Below are positions 13,201 to 24,599 of a DNA stretch of 64,000 bases, piece after piece (positions within the stretch are counted from its first letter, which is position 1; the number at the start of each line of letters is the position of its first letter). The notes beneath the pieces were generated by a model. It searched no databases, was not told where the DNA came from, and worked only from the letters and a program-made list of their open reading frames with translations. Origin of the DNA: Apis mellifera (taxonomy: Eukaryota > Arthropoda > Insecta > Hymenoptera > Apidae); the NCBI RefSeq assembly GCF_003254395.2, contig NC_037639.1:5229001-5293000 (forward strand), in the 5' to 3' direction. The position numbers were made by a program, and so were the translations under genes.

Positions 13201-14880
13201 AAACATTTTTTAATATTCTGAATAATAAACGAGATATTTAACAAAAAGTATAACGTCGAAATTCCGGCGATCGAAGAAAAATTTTTGGCCAAAAACTCGA
13301 TTTTGTATTAGGAGAACATGATATGACAGGAGGTCGACCTCCTAAAAATTTCTAATTTTTGCTATATCTTTTAAACTAATGGTTTTTCGATATAAGTGTG
13401 TTAATACTTTTTTATGGAAATTTTACGCTCTATCGATTGGTGCTATAAAAAACACATGTTATCAGTGAAAAAAATAAAGTTGTGCTTAAAAAGCTCTTTA
13501 TTGGTCAACCTACTAAAAAATGAGAGCGCCAGAATATAGCCCTTTCGAAACCATTCAACTTTTATTTGAAACATTTTTTAATATTCTGAATAATAAACGA
13601 GATATTTAACAAAAAGTATAACGTCGAAATTCCGGCGATCGAAGAAAAATTTTTGGCCAAAAACTCGATTTTGTATTAGGAGAACATGATATGACAGGAG
13701 GTCGACCTCCTAAAAATTTCTAATTTTTGCTATATCTTTTAAACTAATGGTTTTTCGTATAAGTGTGTTAATACTTTTTTATGGAAATTTTACGCTCTAT
13801 CGATTGGTGCTATAAAAAACACATGTTATCAGTGAAAAAAATAAAGTTGTGCTTAAAAGCTCTTTATTGGTCAACCTACTAAAAAATGAGAGCGCCAGAA
13901 TATAGCCCTTTCGAAACCATTCAACTTTTATTTGAAACATTTTTTAATATTCTGAATAATAAACGAGATATTTAACAAAAAGTATAACGTCGAAATTCCG
14001 GCGATCGAAGAAAAATTTTTGGCCAAAAACTCGATTTTGTATTAGGAGAACATGATATGACAGGAGGTCGACCTCCTAAAAATTTCTAATTTTTGCTATA
14101 TCTTTTAAACTATGGTTTTTCGATATAAGTGTGTTAATACTTTTTTATGGAAATTTTACGCTCCATCGATTGGTGCTATAAAAAACACATGTTATCAGTG
14201 AAAAAAATAAAGTTGTGCTTAAAAGCTCTTTATTGGTCAACCTACTAAAAAATGAGAGCGCCAGAATATAGCCCTTTCGAAACCATTCAACTTTTATTTG
14301 AAACATTTTTTAATATTCTGAATAATAAACGAGATATTTAACAAAAAGTATAACGTCGAAATTCCGGCGATCGAAGAAAAATTTTTGGCCAAAAACTCGA
14401 TTTTGTATTAGGAGAACATGATATGACAGGAGGTCGACCTCCTAAAAATTTCTAATTTTTGCTATATCTTTTAAACTATGGTTTTTCGTATAAGTGTGTT
14501 AATACTTTTTTATGGAAATTTTACGCTCTATCGATTGGTGCATAAAAAACACATGTTATCAGTGAAAAAAATAAAGTTGTGCTTAAAAAGCTCTTTATTG
14601 GTCAACCTACTAAAAAATGAGAGCGCCAGAATATAGCCCTTTCGAAACCATTCAACTTTTATTTGAAACATTTTTTAATATTCTGAATAATAAACGAGAT
14701 ATTTAACAAAAAGTATAACGTCGAAATTCCGGCGATCGAAGAAAAATTTTTGGCCAAAAACTCGATTTTGTATTAGGAGAACATGATATGACAGGAGGTC
14801 GACCTCCTAAAAATTTCTAATTTTTGCTATATCTTTTAAACTATGGTTTTTCGTATAAGTGTGTTAATACTTTTTTATGC
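7201..14880 (+). repeat. Satellite core block B
   Basis: About 21 units share ACGCTCTATCGATTGG, TTATCAGTGAAAAAAATA, GCGCCAGAATATA (GCCAGGATATA in the first few units) and ATTTAACAAAAAGTATAACG. Within the block, adjacent units share private changes. CTCCTAAAAATTTCTAAT, for example, appears first at about 12610 and becomes usual from about 13330. Some units keep an ATG-initiated frame of 64 codons (7564-7758, 11588-11782). Many others lose it through one-base indels in A or G runs. Confidence 0.85.
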
Positions 14881-17800
14881 AAATTTTACGCTCTATCGAT
14901 TGGTGCATAAAAAACACATGTTATCAGTAAAAAAATAAAGTTGTGCTTAAAAAGTCTTTATTGGTCAACCTACTAAAAAATGAGAGCGTCAGAATATAGC
15001 CCTTTCGAAACCATTCAACTTTTATTTGAAACATTTTTTAATATTCTGAATAATAAACGAGATATTTAACAAAAAGTATAACGTCGAAATTCCGGCGATC
15101 GAAGAAAAATTTTTGGCCAAAAACTCGATTTTGTATTAGGAGAACATGATATGACAGGAGGTCGACCTCCTAAAAATTTCTAATTTTTGCTATATCTTTT
15201 AAACTATGGTTTTTCGTATAAGTGTGTTAATACTTTTTTTAGCAAATTTTATGCTCTATCGATTGGTGCATAAAAAACACATGTTATCAGTAAAAAAATA
15301 AAGTTGTGCTTAAAAAGTTCTTTATTGGTCAACCTACTAAAAAATGAGAGCGTCAGAATATAGCCCTTTCGAAACCATTCAACTTTTATTTGAAACATTT
15401 TTTAATATTCTGAATAATAAACGAGATATTTAAAAAAAGTATTAACGTCGAAATTCCGGCGATCGAAGAAAAATTTTTGGCCAAAAACTCGATTTTGTAT
15501 TAGGAGAACATGATATGACAGGAGGTCGACCTCCTAAAAATTTCTAATTTTTGCTATATCTTTTAAACTATTGGTTTTTCGTATAAGTGTGTTAATACTT
15601 TTTTATAGAAATTTTACGCTCTATCGATTGGTGCATAAAAAACACATGTTATCAGTAAAAAAATAAAGTTGTGCTTAAAAAGTCTTTATTGGTCAACCTA
15701 CTAAAAAATGAGAGCGTCAGAATATAGCCCTTTCGAAACCATTCAACTTTTATTTGAAACATTTTTTAATATTCTGAATAATAAACGAGATATTTAAAAA
15801 AAGTATAACGTCGAAATTCCGGCGATCGAAGAAAAATTTTTGGCCAAAAACTCGATTTTGTATTAGGAGAACATGATATGACAGGAGGTCGACCTCCTAA
15901 AAATTTCTAATTTTTGCTATATCTTTTAAACTATTGGTTTTTCGTATAAGTGTGTTAATACTTTTTTTAGCAAATTTTATGCTCTATCGATTGGTGCATT
16001 AAAAAACACATGTTATCAGTAAAAAAATAAAGTTGTGCTTAAAAAGTTCTTTATTGGTCAACCTACTAAAAAATGAGAGCGTCAGAATATAGCCCTTTCG
16101 AAACCATTCAACTTTTATTTGAAACATTTTTTAATATTCTGAATAATAAACGAGATATTTAAAAAAAGTATTAACGTCGAAATTCCGGCGATCGAAGAAA
16201 AATTTTTGGCCAAAAACTCGATTTTGTATTAGGAGAACATGATATGACAGGAGGTCGACCTCCTAAAAATTTCTAATTTTTGCTATATCTTTTAAACTAT
16301 TGGTTTTTCGTATAAGTGTGTTAATACTTTTTTTAGCAAATTTTATGCTCTATCGATTGGTGCATTAAAAAACACATGTTATCAGTAAAAAAATAAAGTT
16401 GTGCTTAAAAAGCTCTTTATTGGTCAACCTACTAAAAAATGAGAGCGTCAGAATATAGCCCTTTCGAAACCATTCAACTTTTATTTGAAACATTTTTTAA
16501 TATTCTGAATAATAAACGAGATATTTAAAAAAAGTATTAACGTCGAAATTCCGGCGATCGAAGAAAAATTTTTGGCCAAAAACTCGATTTTGTATTAGGA
16601 GAACATGATATGACAGGAGGTCGACCTCCTAAAAATTTCTAATTTTTGCTATATCTTTTAAACTATTGGTTTTTCGTATAAGTGTGTTAATACTTTTTTA
16701 TAGCAAATTTTATGCTCTATCGATTGGTGCATTAAAAAACACATGTTATCAGTAAAAAAATAAAGTTGTGCTTAAAAAGCTCTTTATTGGTCAACCTACT
16801 AAAAAATGAGAGCGTCAGAATATAGCCCTTTCGAAACCATTCAACTTTTATTTGAAACATTTTTTAATATTCTGAATAATAAACGAGATATTTAAAAAAA
16901 GTATTAACGTCGAAATTCCGGCGATCGAAGAAAAATTTTTGGCCAAAAACTCGATTTTGTATTAGGAGAACATGATATGACAGGAGGTCGACCTCCTAAA
17001 AATTTCTAATTTTTGCTATATCTTTTAAACTATTGGTTTTTCGCTATAAGTGGTTAATACTTTTTTGTAGCAAATTTTATGCTCTATCGACTGGTGCATT
17101 AAAAAACACATGTTATCAGTAAAAAAAAAAGTTGTGCTTAAAAAGCTCTTTATGGTCAACCTACTAAAAAAATGAGAGCGTCGAATATAGCCCTTTCGAA
17201 ACCATTCAACTTTTATTTGAAACATTTTTTAATATTCTGAATAATAAACGAGATATTTAAAAAAAGTATTAACGTCGAAATTCCGGCGATCGAAGAAAAA
17301 TTTTTGGCCAAAAACTCGATTTTGTATTAGGAGAACATGATATGACAGGAGGTCGACCTCCTAAAAATTTCTAATTTTTGCTATATCTTTTAAACTATTG
17401 GTTTTTCGCTATAAGTGTGTTAATACTTTTTTTAGCAAATTTTATGCTCTATCGACTGGTGCATTAAAAAACACATGTTATCAGTAAAAAAAAAAGTTGT
17501 GCTTAAAAAGCTCTTTATGGTCAACCTACTAAAAAATGAGAGCGTCGAATATAGCCCTTTCGAAACCATTCAACTTTTATTGAAACATTTTTTAATATTC
17601 TGAATAATAAACGAGATATTTAAAAAAAGTATTAACGTCGAAATTCCGGCGATCGAAGAAAAATTTTTGGCCAAAAACTCGATTTTGTATTAGGAGAACA
17701 TGATATGACAGGAGGTCGACCTCCTAAAAATTTCTAATTTTTGCTATATCTTTTAAACTATTGGTTTTTCGCTATAAGTGTTAATACTTTTTTGTAGCAA

Positions 17801-18890
17801 ATTTTATGCTCTATCGACTGGTGCATTAAAAAACACATGTTATCAGTAAAAAAAAAAGTTGTGCTTAAAAAGCTCTTTATTGGTCAACCTACTAAAAAAA
17901 TGAGAGCGTCAGAATATAGCCCTTTCGAAACCATTCAACTTTTATTTGAAACATTTTTTAATATTCTGAATAATAAACGAGATATTTAAAAAAAGTATTA
18001 ACGTCGAAATTCCGGCGATCGAAGAAAAATTTTTGGCCAAAAACTCGATTTTGTATTAGGAGAACATGATATGACAGGAGGTCGACCTCCTAAAAATTTC
18101 TAATTTTTGCTATATCTTTTAAACTATTGGTTTTTCGCTATAAGTGTGTTAATACTTTTTTGTAGCAAATTTTATGCTCTATCGATGGTGCATTAAAAAA
18201 CACATGTTATCAGTAAAAAAAATAAAGTTGTGCTTAAAAAGCTCTTTATTGGTCAACCTACTAAAAAAATGAGAGCGTCAGAATATAGCCCTTTCGAAAC
18301 CATTCAACTTTTATTTGAAACATTTTTTAATATTCTGAATAATAAACGAGATATTTAAAAAAAGTATTAACGTCGAAATTCCGGCGATCGAAGAAAAATT
18401 TTTGGCCAAAAACTCGATTTTGTATTAGGAGAACATGATATGACAGGAGGTCGACCTCCTAAAAATTTCTAATTTTTGCTATATCTTTTAAACTATTGGT
18501 TTTTCGCTATAAGTGTGTTAATACTTTTTTGTAGCAAATTTATGCTCTATCGATGGTGCATTAAAAAACACATGTTATCAGTAAAAAAAAAAGTTGTGCT
18601 TAAAAAGCTCTTTATTGGTCAACCTACTAAAAAAATGAGAGCGTCAGAATATAGCCCTTTCGAAACCATTCAACTTTTATTTGAAACATTTTTTAATATT
18701 CTGAATAATAAACGAGATATTTAAAAAAAGTATTAACGTCGAAATTCCGGCGATCGAAGAAAAATTTTTGGCCAAAAACTCGATTTTGTATTAGGAGAAC
18801 ATGATATGACAGGAGGTCGACCTCCTAAAAATTTCTAATTTTTGCTATATCTTTTAAACTATTGGTTTTTCGCTATAAGTGTGTTAATAC
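14881..18890 (+). repeat. Satellite core block C
   Basis: About 11 units are marked by TTATCAGTAAAAAAATAAAG, GCGTCAGAATATA, ATTTAAAAAAAGTATTAACG (from the second unit on) and CATTAAAAAACACATG. They keep TTTTTGGCCAAAAACTCG, shared with block B. The first unit is intermediate between B and C, and TTCGCTATAAGTG appears from about 17040. That gives a stepwise change along the array. Confidence 0.8.
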
Positions 18891-21800
18891 TTTTTTATAG
18901 GAAATTTTATGCTCTATCGATTGGTGCTTAAAAAACACATGTTATCAGTAAAAAAATAAAGTTGTGCTTGAAAAGCTCTTTATTGGTCAACCTACTAAAA
19001 AAATGAGAGCGTCAGATATAGCCCTTTCGAAACCATTCAACTTTTATTTGAAACATTTTTTAATATTCTGAATAATAAACGAGATATTTAAAAAAAGTAT
19101 TAACGTCGAAATTCCGGCGATCGAAGAAAAATTTTTGGCCAAAAACTCGATTTTGTATTAGGAGAACATGATATGACAGGAGGTCGACCTCCTAAAAATT
19201 TTAATTTTTGCTATATCTTTTAAACTATTGGTTTTTCGCTATAAGTGTGTTAATACTTTTTTATAGAAATTTTATGCTCTATCGATTGGTGCATTAAAAA
19301 ACACATGTTATCAGTAAAAAAATAAAGTTGTGCTTGAAAAGCTCTTTATTGGTCAACCTACTAAAAAAATGAGAGCGTCAGATATAGCCCTTTCGAAACC
19401 ATTCAACTTTTATTTGAAACATTTTTTAATATTCTGAATAATAAACGAGATATTTAAAAAAAGTATTAAGTCGAAATTCCGGCGATCGAAGAAAAATTTT
19501 TGTCCAAAACTCGATTTTGTATTAGGAGAACATGATATGACAGGAGGTCGACCTCCTAAAAATTTTAATTTTTGCTATATCTTTTAAACTATTGGTTTTT
19601 CGCTATAAGTGTGTTAATACTTTTTTATAGCAAATTTTATGCTCCATCGATTGGTGCTTAAAAAATACATGTTATCAGTAAAAAAATAAAGTTGTGCTTG
19701 AAAAGCTCTTTATTGGTCAACCTACTAAAAAAATGAGAGCGTCAGATATAGCCCTTTCGAAACCATTCAACTTTTATTTGAAACATTTTTTAATATTCTG
19801 AATAATAAACGAGATATTTAAAAAAAGTATTAACGTCGAAATTCCGGCGATCGAAGAAAAATTTTTGTCCAAAACTCGATTTTGTATTAGGAGAACATGA
19901 TATGACAGGAGGTCGACCTCCTAAAAATTTTTAATTTTTGCTATATCTTTTAAACTATTGGTTTTTCGCTATAAGTGTGTTAATACTTTTTTATAGCAAA
20001 TTTTATGCTCCATCGATTGGTGCTTAAAAAATACATGTTATCAGTAAAAAAATAAAGTTGTGCTTGAAAAGCTCTTTATTGGTCAACCTACTAAAAAAAT
20101 GAGAGCGTCAGATATAGCCCTTTCGAAACCATTCAACTTTTATTTGAAACATTTTTTAATATTCTGAATAATAAACGAGATATTTAAAAAAAGTATTAAG
20201 TCGAAATTCCGGCGATCGAAGAAAAATTTTTGTCCAAAACTCGATTTTGTATTAGGAGAACATGATATGACAGGAGGTCGACCTCCTAAAAATTTTAATT
20301 TTTGCTATATCTTTTAAACTATGGTTTTTCGCTATAAGTGTGTTAATACTTTTTTATAGGAAATTTTATGCTCCATCGATTGGTGCTTTAAAAAATACAT
20401 GTTATCAGTAAAAAAATAAAGTTGTGCTTGAAAAGCTCTTTATTGGTCAACCTACTAAAAAAATGAGAGCGTCAGATATAGCCCTTTCGAAACCATTCAA
20501 CTTTTATTTGAAACATTTTTTAATATTCTGAATAATAAACGAGATATTTAAAAAAAGTATTAATGTCGAAATTCCGGCGATCGAAGAAAAATTTTTGTCC
20601 AAAACTCGATTTTGTATTAGGAGAACATGATATGACAGGAGGTCGACCTCCTAAAAATTTTAATTTTTGCTATATCTTTTAAACTATTGGTTTTTCGCTA
20701 TAAGTGTGTTAATACTTTTTTATAGGAAATTTTATGCTCATCGATTGGTGCTTTAAAAAATACATGTTATCAGTAAAAAAATAAAGTTGTGCTTGAAAAG
20801 CTCTTTATTGGTCAACCTACTAAAAAAATGAGAGCGTCAGATATAGCCCTTTCGAAACCATTCAACTTTTATTTGAAACATTTTTTAATATTCTGAATAA
20901 TAAACGAGATATTTAAAAAAAGTATTAAGTCGAAATTCCGGCGATCGAAGAAAAATTTTTGTCCAAAACTCGATTTTGTATTAGGAGAACATGATATGAC
21001 AGGAGGTCGACCTCCTAAAAATTTTTAATTTTTGCTATATCTTTTAAACTATTGGTTTTTCGCTATAAGTGTGTTAATACTTTTTTATAGGAAATTTTAT
21101 GCTCCATCGATTGGTGCTTTAAAAAATACATGTTATCAGTAAAAAAATAAAGTTGTGCTTGAAAAGCTCTTTATTGGTCAACCTACTAAAAAAATGAGAG
21201 CGTCAGATATAGCCCTTTCGAAACCATTCAACTTTTATTTGAAACATTTTTTAATATTCTGAATAATAAACGAGATATTTAAAAAAAGTATTAAGTCGAA
21301 ATTCCGGCGATCGAAGAAAAATTTTTGTCCAAAACTCGATTTTGTATTAGGAGAACATGATATGACAGGAGGTCGACCTCCTAAAAATTTTAATTTTTGC
21401 TATATCTTTTAAACTATTGGTTTTTCGCTATAAGTGTGTTAATACTTTTTTATAGGAAATTTTATGCTCCATCGATTGGTGCTTTAAAAAATACATGTTA
21501 TCAGTAAAAAAATAAAGTTGTGCTTGAAAAGCTCTTTATTGGTCAACCTACTAAAAAAATGAGAGCGTCAGATATAGCCCTTTCGAAACCATTCAACTTT
21601 TATTTGAAACATTTTTTAATATTCTGAATAATAAACGAGATATTTAAAAAAAGTATTAATGTCGAAATTCCGGCGATCGAAGAAAAATTTTTGTCCGAAA
21701 ACTCGATTTTGTATTAGGAGAACATGATATGACAGGAGGTCGACCTCCTAAAAATTTTAATTTTTGCTATATCTTTTAAACTATTGGTTTTTCGCTATAA

Positions 21801-22910
21801 GTGTGTTAATACTTTTTTATAGGAAATTTTATGCTCCATCGATTGGTGCTTTAAAAAATACATGTTATCAGTAAAAAAATAAAGTTGTGCTTGAAAAGCT
21901 CTTTATTGGTCAACCTACTAAAAAAATGAGAGCGTCAGAATATAGCCCTTTCGAAACCATTCAACTTTTATTTGAAACATTTTTTAATATTCTGAATAAT
22001 AACGAGATATTTAAAAAAAGTATTAAGTCGAAATTCCGGCGATCGAAGAAAAATTTTTGTCCGAAAACTCGATTTTGTATTAGGAGAACATGATATGACA
22101 GGAGGTCGACCTCCTAAAAATTTTAATTTTTGCTATATCTTTTAAACTATTGGTTTTTCGCTATAAGTGTGTTAATACTTTTTTATAGGAAATTTTATGC
22201 TCCATCGATTGGTGCTTTAAAAAATACATGTTATCAGTAAAAAAATAAAGTTGTGCTTGAAAAGCTCTTTATTGGTCAACCTACTAAAAAAATGAGAGCG
22301 TCAGAATATAGCCCTTTCGAAACCATTCAACTTTTATTTGAAACATTTTTTAATATTCTGAATAATAAACGAGATATTTAAAAAAAGTATTAACGTCGAA
22401 ATTCCGGCGATCGAAGAAAAATTTTTGTCCAAAACTCGATTTTGTATTAGGAGAACATGATATGACAGGAGGTCGACCTCCTAAAATTTTTAATTTTTGC
22501 TATATCTTTTAAACTATTGGTTTTTCGTATAAGTGTGTTAATACTTTTTTATAGGAAATTTTATGCTCCATCGATTGGTGCTTAAAAAATACATGTTATC
22601 AGTAAAAAAATAAGTTGTGCTTGAAAAGCTCTTATTGGTCAACCTACTAAAAAATGAGAGCGTCAGAATATAGCCCTTTCGAAACCATTCAACTTTTATT
22701 TGAAACATTTTTTAATATTCTGAATAATAAGCGAGATATTAAAAAAAAGTATTAACGTCGAAATTCCGGCGATCGAAGAAAAATTTTTGTCCAAAACTCG
22801 ATTTTGTATTAGGAGAACATGATATGACAGGAGGTCGACCTCCTAAAATTTTTAATTTTTGCTATATCTTTTAAACTATTGGTTTTTCGTATAAGTGTGT
22901 TAATACTTTT
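18891..22910 (+). repeat. Satellite core block D
   Basis: About 11 units are marked by GTGCTTGAAAAGCTC, GCTCCATCGATTGG (from about 19640), TTAAAAAATACATG and TTTTTGTCCAAAACTCG (from about 19500). The first two units still carry block C features. The frame extends differently here: an open frame of 68 codons lies at 21887-22093. Confidence 0.8.
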
Positions 22911-23275
22911 TTATGGAAATTTTATGCTCTATCGACTGGTGCTATAAAAAACATGTTATCAGTAAAAAAACAAAGTTGTGCTTAAAAGCTCTTATTGGTC
23001 AACCTACTAAAAAAATGAGAGCGCCGTAATATAGCCCTTTCGAAACCATCAACTTTTATTTGAAACATTTTTTAATATTCTGAATAATAAGCGAGATATT
23101 AAAAAAAGTATAACGTCGAAATTTCGGCGACCGAAGAAAAATTTTTGTCCAAAAAGTCGATTTTGTATTAGGAGAACATGATATGACAGGAGGTCGACCT
23201 CCTACAAATTTTTAATTTTTGCTATATCTTTTAAACTATTGGTTTTTCGGTATAAGTGTGTTAATACTTTTTTAT
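22911..23275 (+). repeat. Chimeric satellite unit joining the core to block A (right)
   Basis: This unit combines ATCGACTGG, GCGCCGTAATATA, AAGCGAGATATT, TTTCGGCGACCG and CCAAAAAGTCG of block A with GGTCAACC, AAAATGAGAG and CTTTCGAAACC of the core. The landmark spacing across this junction is the shortest seen (359 bp). Confidence 0.75.
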
Positions 23276-24080
23276 GGGAAATTTTATGCTCTATCGACTG
23301 GTGCTATAAAAAACACATGTTATCAGTAAAAAAACAAATTTGTGCTAAAAAAGCTCCTTATTGGTGAACCTACTAAAAAACTGAGAGCGCCGTAATATAG
23401 CCCTTTGGAAACCAATCAACTTTTATTTGAAACATTTTTTAATATTCTGAATAATAAGCGAGATATTAAAGAAAAAGTATAAACGTCGAAATTTCGGCGA
23501 CCGAAGAAAAATTTTTGTCCAAAAAGTCGATTTTGTATTAGGAGAACATGATATGACAGGAGGTCGACCTTCTACAAATTTTTAATTTTTGCTATATCTT
23601 TTAAACTATTGGTTTTTCGGTATAAGTGTGTTAATACTTTTTTATGGGAAATTTTATGCTCTATCGACTGGTGCTATAAAAAACACATGTTATCAGTAAA
23701 AAAAACAAATTTGTGCTAAAAAAGCTCCTTATTGGTGAACCTACTAAAAAACTGAGAGCGCCATAATATAGCCCTTTGGAAACCAATCAACTTTTATTTG
23801 AAACATTTTTTAATATTCTGAATAATAAGCGAGATATTAAAGAAAAAGTATAAACGTCGAAATTTCGGCGACCGAAGAAAAATTTTTGTCCAAAAAGTCG
23901 ATTTTGTATTAGGAGAACATGATATGACAGGAGGTCGACCTCCTACAAATTTTTAATTTTTGCTATATCTTTTAAACTATTGGTTTTTCGGTATAAGTGT
24001 GTTAATACTTTTTTATGGGAAATTTTATGCTCTATCGACTGGTGCTATAAAAAACACATGTTATCAGTAAAAAAAACAAA
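23276..24080 (+). repeat. Satellite edge block A (right), two full units and a truncated one
   Basis: Two units match left block A at every diagnostic position I checked. A third stops at about 24080, shortly after TTATCAGTAAAAAAAACAAA, where the sequence changes abruptly. One unit carries the only altered palindrome I found. The close match between the two array edges, across 16 kb of different core units, is unusual. Confidence 0.85.
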
Positions 24081-24089
24081 GTAAAAAAA

Positions 24090-24150
24090 ATAAGGAGAAA
24101 TTGTTGCCCAAAAACTCAATTTTTTAACAAGGGAATATAAATTGATAGTA
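24090..24150 (+). repeat. Degenerate satellite-like remnant
   Basis: Just past the array edge, GGAGAAATTGTTGCCCAAAA followed by ACTCAATTTTTTAACAAGGG lines up, with several mismatches, with the satellite segment that reads GAAGAAAAATTTTTGGCCAA then AAACTCGATTTTGTATTAGG. The intervening half unit is missing. It is either an old diverged unit with a deletion or part of the ancestral single-copy sequence. Confidence 0.5.
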
Positions 24151-24392
24151 GGATAATAGGATTTTCGGTATTTCATGGAAATGGCATCAAAAATGGGGTT
24201 ATTTTAGGAGTTTTGGGATTGGAAGAATAAATAAAAACTACAGTTTATTCACAAAAATTGGTGTCTTTATTTATATTTTTTTTTTTTTACATTTTTACAT
24301 ATTATTTACATTTATATATATTACATTATATCATATACGTTTACATTTCTTTACATTTTTTATTTACAAAAATTTTCGATAGTTGTAAAAAA

Positions 24393-24590
24393 TTATTCAT
24401 AAAATATTTCTTCTGCTTGCCTAATATACTTCTTCCATTTTGAAGTTGATCCTTCTGTAAAAAAAATTTTTTTAACATTTTAGTTATAGATCTATTATTA
24501 AATCTAATTATAGAATATTATGTTCTTTCCTGTTTTATTCTTACCTTTTATGTAATTATTTTTCAACCCTTTGTGCTTCAGTGGTGACTC
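24393..24590 (-). CDS. Candidate 3' end of a minus-strand gene, two exons
   Basis: On the minus strand, 24590-24545 reads ESPLKHKGLKNNYIK and ends at a good donor (AAAAG then GTAAGA). A 90-bp intron (24544-24455) ends in a long T-run and ACAG. The second exon (24454-24393) continues in phase with SKWKKYIRQAEEIFYE and stops at TAA. The split codon makes Glu. AATAAA motifs on the same strand lie downstream near 24230-24265, next to the satellite edge. The upstream exon has an in-frame TGA just before ESP, so an acceptor should lie close to that point but is not clear. I do not recognise the protein. It may be a gene tail or a TE-derived fragment. Confidence 0.35.
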
Positions 24591-24599
24591 TCAGTTATC

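Larger units (their letters stand above)
5721..24080 (+). repeat. Satellite array, about 50 tandem units of about 366 bp
   Basis: Head-to-tail repeats fill 18.4 kb with no interruption. Using TGACAGG beside the palindrome as a landmark I counted 50 occurrences, the first at 6001 and the last at 23925. Spacings run from 359 to 371 bp (mean 365.8). Each unit runs: ATGCTCTATCGAYTGGTGC, ACACATGTTATCAGT, an A-run, GTTGTGCTTAAAAAGCTC, TATAGCCCTTTCGAAACC, CATTTTTTAATATTCTGAAT, CGAAATTCCGGCGATCGAAG, TTTTGTATTAGGAGAACAT, the 16-bp palindrome, and TTTTTGCTATATCTTTTAAA. Divergence is mostly small indels at homopolymers plus block-specific substitutions. No unit holds a long gene; frames reach about 60-80 codons and are often broken by one-base indels. 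The length differs from the honeybee AluI (about 176 bp) and AvaI (about 547 bp) satellites as I recall them. Confidence 0.97.

Noticed and set aside
5721..24080. CRISPR array
   Set aside because: Units are continuous 366-bp repeats without spacers, and the genome is eukaryotic.
5721..24080. Honeybee AluI or AvaI satellite
   Set aside because: Most units carry one AGCT, but the 366-bp period does not match the roughly 176-bp or 547-bp units I recall for those families.
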